Origin: an uncultured Bacteroidales bacterium
GTDB taxonomy: Bacteria; Bacteroidota; Bacteroidia; Bacteroidales; P3
DNA length: 64,000 bases
Direction: 5' to 3'
NCBI GenBank assembly: GCA_900318835.1
Contig: ONLW01000003.1
Span: 62,001-126,000, forward strand
Under the pieces are notes generated by a model that worked only from the letters and a program-made list of their open reading frames with translations, was not told where the DNA came from and did no database searches. Of this stretch, positions 10,311 to 18,954 are shown piece by piece; the stretch's first letter is position 1; the number at the start of each line of letters is the position of its first letter. The position numbers were made by a program, and so were the translations under genes.

Positions 10311-10360
10311 ATCGCGTTTTTCACCATTTCAAAGTGACTCTTTCGCCTCAAAAGCGGGTG

Positions 10361-10368
10361 CAAAAGTA
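10361..10368 (-). promoter_or_regulatory. -7 element for the tRNA cluster
   Basis: Minus-strand TACTTTTG matches TAnnTTTG about 50 nt before the first tRNA. Confidence 0.6.
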
Positions 10369-10398
10369 CAAACTTTTTTTAAACTGACAAAATATTTT

Positions 10399-13032
10399 TT
10401 ACTTTTTTGTCACAATTTTTTTAATCTCGTTCAATTTCAGCAAGGCCTCTATCGGCGTAAGTGTATCTATATCAATATTCTGTATCTTATCCTTGATTTC
10501 ATACAAGGTTGGGTCATCAAGCTGGATAAAACTGAGTTGACAGCCTGCCAAATTGTCATTTTTGGATGCCGATTTTGCATTTTTTGCCTTCTTCCCATCA
10601 ATCTCAGTGGCATGTGCATTTTTTGCCTCGAGCATCTCCAACATGGCGCTGGCACGGTTGAGCACCTGCGGCGGCATGCCTGCCAAACGGGCCACATGGA
10701 TACCAAAACTATGCTCGCTGCCGCCAGGAACCAGCTTACGCAGGAAGATAACGCGACCATCTATCTCCTTGACACTCACATGGTAGTTATGTATGCGATC
10801 AAATTGCTGCTCCATTTCGATGAGTTCGTGATAGTGGGTGGCGAACATCACCTTGGGACGCGCCTTCTTGTTGCTGTGCAGATATTCCGTGATGGCCCAT
10901 GCGATGGAGATGCCGTCGTAAGTCGAGGTGCCTCGTCCAATCTCATCCAACAGCACCAAGCTTCTGTCACTCACATTATTGAGGATACTGGCGGTCTCAT
11001 TCATCTCCACCATGAAAGTCGATTCACCACTGCTAATATTATCGCTCGCGCCCACGCGCGTGAATACCTTATCCACGATACCCACTGTGGCGCGCTTGGC
11101 CGGACAATAGCTTCCCATCTGCGCCATGAGTACGATGAGTGCCGTCTGGCGAAGCAGAGCCGACTTACCGCTCATGTTGGGGCCAGTGATAATCATAATC
11201 TGATCATGCTCTGTATCGAGCATCACGTCATTGCTCACATATTGTTCTCCTGGAGGCATTTGTGTCTCAATGACGGGATGACGGCCTTCCAAAATCTGCA
11301 GCTTGTTCTCCTCGGTAAGTTCAGGACGGCAATAGCCCCCCACCAGTGCCACCTCGGCAAAGCTCTGCAGACAATCCATGCGAGCAACTATCTGTGCATC
11401 ACACTGTATGGGTTGTACATACTCGGTCACTGTAGCCATGAGCTGCGAGAAAAGTTGTGCTTCGAGGGCCAACATGCGCTCCTCGGCTCCGAGAATCTTA
11501 TCCTCGTATTCCTTCAGTTCGGGAGTAATGTAGCGCTCGGCATTGGTCAAGGTCTGACGGCGCACCCATCCTTCGGGGACCTTGTCTTTGTGGGTGTTAT
11601 AGACTTCGAAATAGTATCCGAAGATATTATTGAATCCTATCTTGAGCGACGGGATGCCGGTGGCCTCGCTCTCACGCTGCTGCAATCCAGTCAGGTATTC
11701 CTTGCCCGAGCCAGCCATCGAACGCAACTCGTCAAGTTCAGCATTGACGCCATTGGCTATCACCCCACCCTTCTCCACCTTGACAGGGGGTTCCTCCTTG
11801 ATTTCGCGACCGATACGCTCGGCCAGCGAGACACAGGGATTAAGTTGCTCACCGAGGGCGGACATCGGTCCGGAGCCTTTGGAACACTGGTCCTTAACCC
11901 GTGCCACAGCATCCAATGCACGCTTCAACTGCAACATCTCGCGTGGATTGATGCGACCCACGGCAGCCTTGGTAATAAGGCGTTCCAGGTCGCCAATCTC
12001 TTTGATGAACCCTTGCAGCCGCTGACGCAACTCGCCATCGCGCAACAGGACATCGACTACTCCAAGGCGCTCCTCTATGGCGGGAATCTCCTTTAGCGGC
12101 ATCAGCACCCAACGTTTCAACAAACGGCTTCCCATGGGCGTAAGTGTCTGATCCATCACATCCAAGAGCGTACGGGCGTTATCGTTGGGCGACCAGACAA
12201 GTTCCAGATTGCGCACCGTAAACTTGTCGAGCCACACATAGCGATCCTGCTCCAGACGGCTGAGACGCGTGATATTCTGTGTTCTATCATGCTGAGTGTC
12301 TTGCAAATAATAGAGCACCGCACCGGCTGCAATGATACCCATATCAAGATCCTCCACACCGAATCCCTTGAGCGACGAGGTACCGAACTGTTTCAGCAGC
12401 AGCTCATGGGCGAAATCAGGTGCAAAGACCCAATCATCAAATGTGTTAGTGTAGTATTTCTCAGCAAATTGCTCCTGAAACCAGCGCAATTTCTTGCGCT
12501 GTACCACCACCTCCGAGGGCTTGAAACTGGTGAGCAACTTGTCGATGTAGTTCAAGTCGCCCTGCGCCAGATAAAACTCGCCCGTAGATACATCCAGAAA
12601 GCTGATACCATGTACCTTATCTGTTAGATGCAGGCCGCAGAGAAAGTTATTCTCCTTCACCTCGAGCACCATGTCGTTGTAGGCCACGCCAGGGGTCACT
12701 AACTCGGTGATGCCGCGCTTGACAAGGCCCTTTGCGGTCTTCGGATCCTCCAACTGCTCGCAGATAGCCACCCTCATGCCAGCCCTCACCAAACGCGGAA
12801 GATACTGTTCCACAGCATGATATGGAATGCCTGCCAAGTCGGTATACTCACCGCCGCCGGCCATCTTGCGCGTCAGCGTGATGCCCAGCACCTGCGACGC
12901 CTTGCGGGCATCCTCGCCAAAAGTTTCATAGAAGTCACCCACGCGGAACAACAACATCGCGTCGGGGAACCGTTTCTTCAACTCGGCATGCTGCTTCATC
13001 AGCGGCGACTCTGCATCGGATTTCTTGGCCAT
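10399..13032 (-). CDS. mutS: DNA mismatch repair protein MutS
   Basis: MutS recognises mismatches and recruits MutL. The 877-residue protein has the mismatch-recognition domain with the Phe-X-Glu motif in RVGDFYETFGEDA, connector, lever and clamp domains, and the ABC-type ATPase (GPNMSGKSALLRQ Walker A, SSGESTFMVEM signature, LVLLDEIGRGTSTYDG Walker B, ATHYHEL). I take the ATG at 13032 (MAKKSDAESPLMKQ); an upstream start at 13068 would add twelve residues lying over the promoter at 13056. Length is usual for the family. Confidence 0.96.
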   Translation of the reverse strand: MAKKSDAESPLMKQHAELKKRFPDAMLLFRVGDFYETFGEDARKASQVLGITLTRKMAGGGEYTDLAGIPYHAVEQYLPRLVRAGMRVAICEQLEDPKTAKGLVKRGITELVTPGVAYNDMVLEVKENNFLCGLHLTDKVHGISFLDVSTGEFYLAQGDLNYIDKLLTSFKPSEVVVQRKKLRWFQEQFAEKYYTNTFDDWVFAPDFAHELLLKQFGTSSLKGFGVEDLDMGIIAAGAVLYYLQDTQHDRTQNITRLSRLEQDRYVWLDKFTVRNLELVWSPNDNARTLLDVMDQTLTPMGSRLLKRWVLMPLKEIPAIEERLGVVDVLLRDGELRQRLQGFIKEIGDLERLITKAAVGRINPREMLQLKRALDAVARVKDQCSKGSGPMSALGEQLNPCVSLAERIGREIKEEPPVKVEKGGVIANGVNAELDELRSMAGSGKEYLTGLQQRESEATGIPSLKIGFNNIFGYYFEVYNTHKDKVPEGWVRRQTLTNAERYITPELKEYEDKILGAEERMLALEAQLFSQLMATVTEYVQPIQCDAQIVARMDCLQSFAEVALVGGYCRPELTEENKLQILEGRHPVIETQMPPGEQYVSNDVMLDTEHDQIMIITGPNMSGKSALLRQTALIVLMAQMGSYCPAKRATVGIVDKVFTRVGASDNISSGESTFMVEMNETASILNNVSDRSLVLLDEIGRGTSTYDGISIAWAITEYLHSNKKARPKVMFATHYHELIEMEQQFDRIHNYHVSVKEIDGRVIFLRKLVPGGSEHSFGIHVARLAGMPPQVLNRASAMLEMLEAKNAHATEIDGKKAKNAKSASKNDNLAGCQLSFIQLDDPTLYEIKDKIQNIDIDTLTPIEALLKLNEIKKIVTKK

Positions 13033-13055
13033 CTGTAGTCGAAAATTTTGAATTG

Positions 13056-13063
13056 CAAAAGTA
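13056..13063 (-). promoter_or_regulatory. -7 element for mutS
   Basis: Minus-strand TACTTTTG followed by C, 23 nt before the ATG; supports the 13032 start. Confidence 0.6.
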
Positions 13064-13141
13064 CACATTTTTTCTCACTCACCGACCGGATGTCAGTAAG
13101 TTTTTATAAACAAAATGTTAAAATCAACACCCTATTTTCCT

Positions 13142-13191
13142 CCTATCAACACTTACTATGGTAGGAGTTGGTTAGGAGTTGATAGGGAGTT
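13142..13191. repeat. 11-bp tandem array with hairpin arms (locus B)
   Basis: Units TGGTAGGAGTT (13159), GGTTAGGAGTT (13170) and GATAGGGAGTT (13181) keep an 11-bp register. CCTATCAAC at 13142-13150 is a perfect inverted match to GTTGATAGG at 13178-13186. The rest of the 339-bp mutS-to-13372 gap holds the divergent promoters only. Confidence 0.7.
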
Positions 13192-13305
13192 AGTATGCAG
13201 ATAACACCTATGATGTACAGTGAATTATGATACTTTTTAACATTCCAAACCGAAATGTTAAAAAAAATGCCGGTCTCATGGGTGCAAAAAAGAAGCAGGA
13301 GACAA

Positions 13306-13313
13306 TATTTTTG
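13306..13313 (+). promoter_or_regulatory. Probable -7 element for the DUF4836-ABC operon
   Basis: TATTTTTG, about 58 nt upstream of the start at 13372. No clear -33 TTTG is visible at the right distance. Confidence 0.4.
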
Positions 13314-13371
13314 ATTCGAGCACGTTATTTTGAATTGTAATAACATTTATTAAACACAAACAAAAAATTCA

Positions 13372-14934
13372 ATGAAAACGATGAAACGTTATCTCCTGCG
13401 CGTGCTACCTGTTATGGTGACGGTCGCAATGCTTATGGTCTCCTGCTCAAAGGGAGCCGACGAAGGCGCCTTCATTCCCAAAAATGCCTCCGTGATATTC
13501 CACATTAATGTAGCCTCCCTTTGGCAGAAAGCCGACCTCGCCAATGCCGACAACCTACAGATGATGAATTCATTACACGAAGCTTTCCAGGTCATCAGTC
13601 CCAAGGGAGACCAACTGGTTGAGGCTTTCCTCAAAGACCCCACCTCCTGCGGTATTGACTTCAAAAAGCCCGTGTGTGTCTTCAGCGAGCCTTTTACCGA
13701 GGGCCCTATCAACACGGAATACACCGTTGCCAGCGCCAAGCTACAGAGTCGCAAGGACTTCGACAAGTTCGTTGTTGACTTGGAGGAAGTCGTGGGCGAG
13801 AAATTCAAACACTGCGACACCCTCGACATGACCGTCATCGAACTCGGTGAAAACGAACTGCTTGCCTACAACAACAGCCGTCTTTTCTTCATCGAGAACT
13901 TTCCCCAAATGATTAACGGGATATTGGATGACCCCAGCGACGAGGTGCTCACCTCGACCCAGTATCTCGCCAAGCTCCTCAACCTCAAGAAAGAAGAGAG
14001 CATGGCCAGTAACAAATATTTCGACAAATACCTTGCCGACAGCAAAGACATCAGCTACTTCATGAGCTACGGCAATATGCTGAACATCACCATCACCCCA
14101 ATGAACAGCATCCTCATGAAATTCTACAGCGAGAAAGACCTCAAGGAGTTTGAGGAAGCTTCGGTATGTATCTACACATCGTTCGAGAATGGCCGCATCG
14201 AGTTAACCAGCAAAACCTATGGGATTCCCGAAGTGCTTCAGAAGTTTGGTAGCCATAAGTTCAACGAGGAACTCCTCACCTACCTGCCCGCCCAGACCCT
14301 CGCCGCCCTTACCGTCAGCGCCGACGTAAAGGACCTGGTTGAATATATCGATTCATTGGAAGATGGGGAGCTTAACCTCGACGAGTCCCTCGGCATCGAC
14401 GACTACACCATCCGCGACCTCATAAATGCCCTCGGAGGCAGCATGGCCGCCAGTTTCTACGGCATGCAGGAGGGAACGCCCTACTTCACTGCCGCCATAG
14501 ACCTGAACAACAGCGATCTGGCCCGCAATCTGCTCAACGAGTTGGCCGTCAATAATGGAAACACTTATTCCTTCGAAATCTTCCCTGACATGCAGCTGGT
14601 GCTCAACGACAAGGTGGCCGTCCTATCGACCGACCCCGCCGTCATCGCCAACGCCCAAGCCGGTGGCAAAAGCAACGGTCTGATGGCCATCGCCGACAAG
14701 GCCAAGAAGGGCAACTACTTCTACATGGACCTCAAGCTCGCAAACTGGCCCACCGAGTTGCTGGCCCTCATCGGTATCGACAGCATGCCCATCGTTTCCA
14801 GCATCTTCGCCATGTTCGACTACATAGAAGCCGAAACCATCAACGATCAGGACGGCATCTGCAACATCTACCTCTCCAGCGACAAAACCAATAGCCTGGC
14901 CTACATCCTCCAGGAAGTCGACAAAATGATTTGA
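13372..14934 (+). CDS. DUF4836 family lipoprotein
   Basis: A 520-residue protein with an N-terminal lipoprotein signal (VAMLMVSCSKG, lipobox ending in Cys). The body matches the Bacteroidota DUF4836 pattern, e.g. IPKNASVIFHINVASLWQKADL near the mature N-terminus and the long-range repeat of similar beta/alpha segments. The function of the family is unknown. It is followed after 6 bp by an ABC ATPase and then its permease, so the three are probably co-transcribed and may act together in the envelope. A second in-frame Met three codons in (13381) is an alternative start. Confidence 0.75.
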   Translation: MKTMKRYLLRVLPVMVTVAMLMVSCSKGADEGAFIPKNASVIFHINVASLWQKADLANADNLQMMNSLHEAFQVISPKGDQLVEAFLKDPTSCGIDFKKPVCVFSEPFTEGPINTEYTVASAKLQSRKDFDKFVVDLEEVVGEKFKHCDTLDMTVIELGENELLAYNNSRLFFIENFPQMINGILDDPSDEVLTSTQYLAKLLNLKKEESMASNKYFDKYLADSKDISYFMSYGNMLNITITPMNSILMKFYSEKDLKEFEEASVCIYTSFENGRIELTSKTYGIPEVLQKFGSHKFNEELLTYLPAQTLAALTVSADVKDLVEYIDSLEDGELNLDESLGIDDYTIRDLINALGGSMAASFYGMQEGTPYFTAAIDLNNSDLARNLLNELAVNNGNTYSFEIFPDMQLVLNDKVAVLSTDPAVIANAQAGGKSNGLMAIADKAKKGNYFYMDLKLANWPTELLALIGIDSMPIVSSIFAMFDYIEAETINDQDGICNIYLSSDKTNSLAYILQEVDKMI

Positions 14935-14940
14935 CCTACT

Positions 14941-15567
14941 GTGCTGATAGAGCTCATCAACCTGAAACCGCGATACATGTCGGAGTCGGAAGTGGCCGAC
15001 TCCGACATCTATCTGCAACCCTCTGTGCGCTTCGAGCGCGGCCGCAGATACATGGTCTGTGCCCGCTCTGGTCACGGCAAGACCTCGCTACTCAACTTTA
15101 TCTATGGCAACAACACCGCCTACGATGGTGCCGTCCGTTTTCACAACGACGATAGCACACCGCTGGAGCGCCGCCGCCGCAAATTGAGCTACCTCTTTCA
15201 GGACCTGCGGCTCTTCCCCGAGCTCACAGCTATTGAAAATGTGCAAATTAAGAATTGTTTAACGGGATTCAAAAGCATGGCCCAGATAGAAGCCATGCTC
15301 GACAGCGTGCTGGCATCCAAGAAGAAGTACCAACCCGTGGCCACCCTCTCGTTGGGGCAGCGCCAAAGGGTAGCGGCCGTAAGGGCACTGTGCCAGCCTT
15401 TCGAGTTCCTGCTAATGGACGAACCTTTCAGCCACATCGACCACGAGAGCGCAGAGGCGGTTTCATCGTTGGTTATCAACGAAGTAGGGGCTCAAGGAGC
15501 AGGCCTCATCGTCACCGCCCTCGACCCCATTGACCTCATCTCCTTCGACCACACACTTCGATTGTAA
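14941..15567 (+). CDS. ABC transporter ATP-binding protein (LolD/FtsE-like)
   Basis: A 208-residue ATPase. Motifs: Walker A ARSGHGKTS (41-49, first Gly replaced by Ala), Q-loop LFQDLRLFPELTAIENV, signature LSLGQRQRV (137-144), Walker B FLLMDEP with Asp160-Glu161, D-loop SHID. At the H-loop, where VTHD is expected, the sequence is VTALDP, so the switch histidine is absent. The start is GTG at 14941, 6 bp after the lipoprotein stop. The FtsX-like permease follows after 8 bp. Together they form a MacB/LolCDE-class mechanotransmitter-type transporter acting on an envelope substrate (inference). Confidence 0.85.
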   Translation: MLIELINLKPRYMSESEVADSDIYLQPSVRFERGRRYMVCARSGHGKTSLLNFIYGNNTAYDGAVRFHNDDSTPLERRRRKLSYLFQDLRLFPELTAIENVQIKNCLTGFKSMAQIEAMLDSVLASKKKYQPVATLSLGQRQRVAAVRALCQPFEFLLMDEPFSHIDHESAEAVSSLVINEVGAQGAGLIVTALDPIDLISFDHTLRL

Positions 15568-15575
15568 ATGCTGCT

Positions 15576-16754
15576 ATGCTGAAACGATTGCAAAGAAAGA
15601 CCCTCATCCCGGCTCAGATTGCCGGCTATGCCGCCACGTTGCTTGTCGGTGCCGCCATCGTCATGCTGGCCTGTCAGCTCTATGCCGACCTACGGCCACT
15701 GCTCACCCAGCAGACCGACGTCTTCCGTGGCCACGCAATCACCCTCTCGAAAAACGTCAGCGTCCTGCAGTCGCTCAACAAGCGAGGCATCTACTTTACC
15801 GACAAGGAAATAGCCGAACTTGAGGCTCAGCCTTTCGTGGCACAGGTGGCACGTTTCACCTCCTCAGCATTCCACACTAAGGCATCCATTAATTTTGGTG
15901 GACAGGGACTCTACACCGATCTCTTCTTCGAAAGTGTGCCCGACCGCTATATCGACGTACGCAGCGAAGACTGGCGTTGGGACTCCACCTCCAACTTCAT
16001 CCCAGTCATCATCCCCGAAGACTATCTAAGCCTCTACAACTTCGGCTTTGCCGAGAGTCAGGCACTCCCAGTGCTCTCCAAGGGCACCATTGAACAGGTG
16101 GCGTTCACCATCGAGCTCGACGGCCATGGCCGTCACCGTTCGTTCCGTAGCCGCATCGTGGGTTTCTCGGGAAAAATTAACACCATCCTCGCCCCCGAAG
16201 AGTTCCTCAAGTGGGCCAACAGCGAATTTGGCAGTGCCGAGACCAATGCTTCGTCGCGTCTACTGATGGAGCTTGCCGATGCCTCCGACGAGCGCATTCC
16301 ACGTTTTATGAAGGAACACAACTACAACATCAAGCAGGACGAACTGGAGAGCAGCAAGATGGTCTTCTTTTTCCGCGCGGCAATGGCGTTCCTACTGACA
16401 GTGGCGCTTATCATCATCGCCCTTTCAGTAGCCTTCATCATCATGAGTATCAACGTGATAATACAGAAAAACCACGACCTCTTTTGCAACCTCCACGACA
16501 TCGGCTACTCGCCGCGGCAAATTGCACGCTACTATCGCCGTACTGTGGGCATCATCACGGGCGTCGACATGGCATTGGCCACCTTAGTAGCACTGGTTTT
16601 AAGAAACCTGTATGTAGGGGAACTGTCGACGATGTTTACCATTGAGGGTTCCGTATGGCCCAGCGCCATCGCCGCAGCTGCGCTCACCGCAGCACTTATC
16701 GTTATCTATAATTATACTATCCTGAAGACCATCCGCACCACCGTTGAGCCCTAA
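15576..16754 (+). CDS. FtsX-like ABC transporter permease
   Basis: A 392-residue permease with the MacB/FtsX layout: one N-terminal membrane helix (about 16-36), a large periplasmic domain (about 40-260), and three C-terminal helices (about 265-290, 320-345, 360-380). HDIGYSPRQIARYYRR between the second and third helices resembles the cytoplasmic coupling segment of the family. It is encoded right after its ATPase. The stop overlaps the convergent stop of the next gene by 4 bp. Substrate unknown. Confidence 0.82.
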   Translation: MLKRLQRKTLIPAQIAGYAATLLVGAAIVMLACQLYADLRPLLTQQTDVFRGHAITLSKNVSVLQSLNKRGIYFTDKEIAELEAQPFVAQVARFTSSAFHTKASINFGGQGLYTDLFFESVPDRYIDVRSEDWRWDSTSNFIPVIIPEDYLSLYNFGFAESQALPVLSKGTIEQVAFTIELDGHGRHRSFRSRIVGFSGKINTILAPEEFLKWANSEFGSAETNASSRLLMELADASDERIPRFMKEHNYNIKQDELESSKMVFFFRAAMAFLLTVALIIIALSVAFIIMSINVIIQKNHDLFCNLHDIGYSPRQIARYYRRTVGIITGVDMALATLVALVLRNLYVGELSTMFTIEGSVWPSAIAAAALTAALIVIYNYTILKTIRTTVEP

Positions 16755-17539
16755 GAGACGTATTTGCTAATGGGGCCGAAGTCGAAGCCGTCGACAACAA
16801 TGCGGTTTTTCGTCGTACGCCCCAGGAAACAGCAGTTCAAACGCGCCTCGTCCATCTTCAACAAGAATGCATCGTCATGATTTTCGGGCACCGCCACTAG
16901 GTAGCGCCCCGGTTCCTCACCGAAAAGAAAGGCATCTAGACGCACCTCACGCGGTACCAAGATATCATAGCCCAAAGGATTGGTGAAGCGGAGTAGTGAA
17001 CAGAAGACACCTCCCCGTCCTACCGGCATTTGCGCAAGCACCATTTCAGTGGACATCAAAGCAGAAAGAATCATCTCTATATAATCGCAATTTTCCTCGT
17101 GTCCGCCAGCAGCCATGGGCTCGCTGACCAAATGCAGGCAACGTCGCGCATACTCCGAGTCAGCAAACTCACTGCTCACATTGCCTACCATGTAAAGCAA
17201 CAGTCCAGTACTAAATATACTAGTATTAATAGAAATACTAGACATTCTTGAAGAAACCGTCCTAGCGATTTCCAGGCATTCCTTCACTTTGGGCTCACGT
17301 ATCGCGCGGTGGTCGGCATCGCCGGAATAGAGGTAGTCATTGCGTTCCACCACATGGTGCTGCCCCCGCAGCCAACCATAAAGACTCTGCTGCTTGCCGT
17401 TGCTCTCCCACATGGCCAAAAGGGTCGACAACTCGTCGATGGTTGGTTGTCGACCAATGATATCGAGCACCTCGTCGAACGCTTGCCGCGAAATGCCCAT
17501 CGCTTCCACCTGTTCAAAATCAATCGTCTGTTCGCTCAT
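16751..17539 (-). CDS. AIR synthase / PurL-related protein lacking the ATP-binding domain
   Basis: 262 residues. The first ~50 (VEAMGISRQAFDEVLDIIGR, then PTIDELSTLLAMWES) resemble the linker that precedes the catalytic domains of FGAM synthase PurL. The C-terminal half (GGVFCSLLRFTNPLGYDI ... FLFGEEPGRYLVAVPENHDDAF ... CCFLGRTT) resembles the AIR-synthase C-terminal domain shared by PurM and PurL. The N-terminal AIRS domain with its ATP-binding motifs is missing; residues 85-165 match nothing I recognise. It is probably not a working purine enzyme. It overlaps the phosphatase gene by 20 bp, and codons around 17207-17242 are a 9-bp repeat array. Confidence 0.6.
   Translation of the reverse strand: MSEQTIDFEQVEAMGISRQAFDEVLDIIGRQPTIDELSTLLAMWESNGKQQSLYGWLRGQHHVVERNDYLYSGDADHRAIREPKVKECLEIARTVSSRMSSISINTSIFSTGLLLYMVGNVSSEFADSEYARRCLHLVSEPMAAGGHEENCDYIEMILSALMSTEMVLAQMPVGRGGVFCSLLRFTNPLGYDILVPREVRLDAFLFGEEPGRYLVAVPENHDDAFLLKMDEARLNCCFLGRTTKNRIVVDGFDFGPISKYVS
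17207..17242. repeat. 9-bp repeat array inside the PurL-related gene
   Basis: Four 9-bp units on the plus strand (AGTACTAAA, TATACTAGT, ATTAATAGA, AATACTAGA). Read in frame on the minus strand they encode a Ser/Ile/Thr-rich 12-residue stretch (SSISINTSIFST). Related to arrays at 3073 and 38458. Confidence 0.65.
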
Positions 17540-18005
17540 CCTTCAGTTTCTCGAAGAGGGCAGTGCAACCGGTGTAGATGTCGTCCCATGCAATATTAAA
17601 TTTACGCGTGTACCAGGGATCCGACACGTCGCGGCCATGGTGCTTGGTATCGCTTGCGGGCGTATGATCAAGCAACAAGGAGAGCTTCCCTTCAGGGTCG
17701 CCGCCAAAGACCTCCTGCATGCTGCGCAGATTGGCGGCATCCATGCCGATGATGAGGTCGAAATGGTCATAATCTTCCGGGATTATCTGGCGGGCCGTCT
17801 TCCCCGGACAACCAATACCATGCTTCGCCAACTCCTGGCGGGCCATGGGATAGACCGGATTGCCAATTTCTTCGGTACTCGTAGCCGCAGAAGCTATTTC
17901 AAAAGATTCCTCAAGTCCCGCCGTACGAGCCATCTTCTTCATTATGAACTCTGCCATCGGGCTACGACAGATATTACCGTGACAAACAAAAAGTATACGT
18001 TTCAT
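17520..18005 (-). CDS. Low-molecular-weight protein-tyrosine phosphatase
   Basis: 161 residues with the LMW-PTP P-loop CHGNICRS (nucleophile Cys8, Arg14) near the N-terminus and the general-acid Asp129 in DVSDPWY. Such enzymes remove phosphate from tyrosine residues, often on exopolysaccharide kinases, or from other phospho-substrates. No tyrosine kinase or capsule gene is adjacent. It is co-transcribed with, and overlaps by 20 bp, the PurL-related gene. Its ATG begins only 4 nt after the -7 promoter element at 18010, so its mRNA may have almost no leader. Confidence 0.93.
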   Translation of the reverse strand: MKRILFVCHGNICRSPMAEFIMKKMARTAGLEESFEIASAATSTEEIGNPVYPMARQELAKHGIGCPGKTARQIIPEDYDHFDLIIGMDAANLRSMQEVFGGDPEGKLSLLLDHTPASDTKHHGRDVSDPWYTRKFNIAWDDIYTGCTALFEKLKDERTDD

Positions 18006-18009
18006 GGTG

Positions 18010-18017
18010 CAAAAATA
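18010..18017 (-). promoter_or_regulatory. -7 element for the phosphatase gene, abutting its start codon
   Basis: Minus-strand TATTTTTG ending at 18010; the ATG occupies 18005-18003. The core elements of the two divergent promoters interleave over 18010-18057. Confidence 0.6.
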
Positions 18018-18026
18018 CGAATTATT

Positions 18027-18057
18027 TTTGAAATCTCAAGCAACTTTTGTACCTTTG
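18027..18057 (+). promoter_or_regulatory. Promoter for the VanX-like dipeptidase
   Basis: TTTG at 18027-18030, exactly 19 nt, then TACCTTTG at 18050-18057: a textbook Bacteroidota promoter. The leader to the ATG at 18126 is about 60 nt. Confidence 0.8.
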
Positions 18058-18125
18058 CATTATTAACAACCATCGGAATCAAACCATTAATCATTGATAA
18101 TCAACCAATCAAAGCATCATTCACC

Positions 18126-18878
18126 ATGAAGAAAACTTATTCCATTTTTTGCACCTTGATGCTTGGCCTCCTCGCAGCGTCGTGCAGTCAGAAGTCCCCC
18201 GACACTGCCGCCATACCCGAGATGCAGTCATCCGACTTCGTCAACATCACCGACGTAGTGCCCGACGTCATCCTTGAGATACGCTACTTCGGCACCTATA
18301 ACTTTGTCGGTACCCGCATCGATGGCTACGAGCAGCCCACCGCCCTCCTCACCCGCGAGGCAGCCGACAGCCTCCGTGCCGTCAGCGACGACCTCAAGGC
18401 ACAAGGCTACCGTCTGAAAATCTACGATGCTTACCGCCCTCAGAAAGGCGTCGACCACTTCGTGCGCTGGGGCAAGGATCTTGGTGACACGCTGATGAAG
18501 CGCTATTTCTACCCAAATGAGGTAAAAGACAGCCTCTTCATTAAGGAATACATCGCTACACGCAGCGGCCACTCGCGCGGCTCCACTCTCGATCTCACCC
18601 TTTTCGACATGGACACCGAGAAGGAACTCGACATGGGCGGCACCTTCGACTGGTTTGGCCGCGAGAGCCATCCCGACTATTGCGGTAACCCCGAAACAGG
18701 AGAATACACCGGCCAGGGAGGTACCCTTACCGCCCAACAGTTTGCCAACCGTATAATTCTCCGCCGCGCCATGCTGGCTCACGGATTCAAGCCCTACGAC
18801 TGCGAATGGTGGCACTTCACCCTCAAGAAAGAGCCCTATCCTGACACCTATTTCCAATTCCCTGTCCGCGAACTGTAA
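18126..18878 (+). CDS. D-alanyl-D-alanine dipeptidase (VanX/DdpX-like, M15D), lipoprotein
   Basis: A 250-residue zinc dipeptidase that would cleave D-Ala-D-Ala. It has a lipoprotein signal (MLGLLAASC, lipid Cys20), DAYRP with catalytic-site Arg104, the zinc motif SGHSRGSTLDL (His149, Asp156) and EWWHF (Glu227 base, His230 ligand). In Gram-negative bacteria such envelope-located relatives recycle cell-wall D-Ala-D-Ala rather than confer glycopeptide resistance; no van regulators or ligases are nearby. A longer open frame extends upstream, but the lipoprotein signal and promoter fix the start at 18126. Confidence 0.9.
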   Translation: MKKTYSIFCTLMLGLLAASCSQKSPDTAAIPEMQSSDFVNITDVVPDVILEIRYFGTYNFVGTRIDGYEQPTALLTREAADSLRAVSDDLKAQGYRLKIYDAYRPQKGVDHFVRWGKDLGDTLMKRYFYPNEVKDSLFIKEYIATRSGHSRGSTLDLTLFDMDTEKELDMGGTFDWFGRESHPDYCGNPETGEYTGQGGTLTAQQFANRIILRRAMLAHGFKPYDCEWWHFTLKKEPYPDTYFQFPVREL

Positions 18879-18886
18879 AACAGAAA

Positions 18887-18921
18887 GAAAGAGACACCCG
18901 ATTGGATGTCTCTCTCTTTTT
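18887..18921. terminator. Terminator between dipeptidase gene and rplS
   Basis: AAAGAGACACC pairs imperfectly with GGATGTCTCTCTCTTT, followed by T5; it sits between convergent stops and may serve both genes. Confidence 0.7.
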
Positions 18922-18954
18922 CCAAGTATATCTCAGGGGGAAGCCGGTCGGCAA

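Noticed and set aside
18126-18878. Glycopeptide-resistance vanX
   Set aside because: No vanH, vanA-type ligase or VanRS genes nearby; the lipoprotein form fits cell-wall recycling better.
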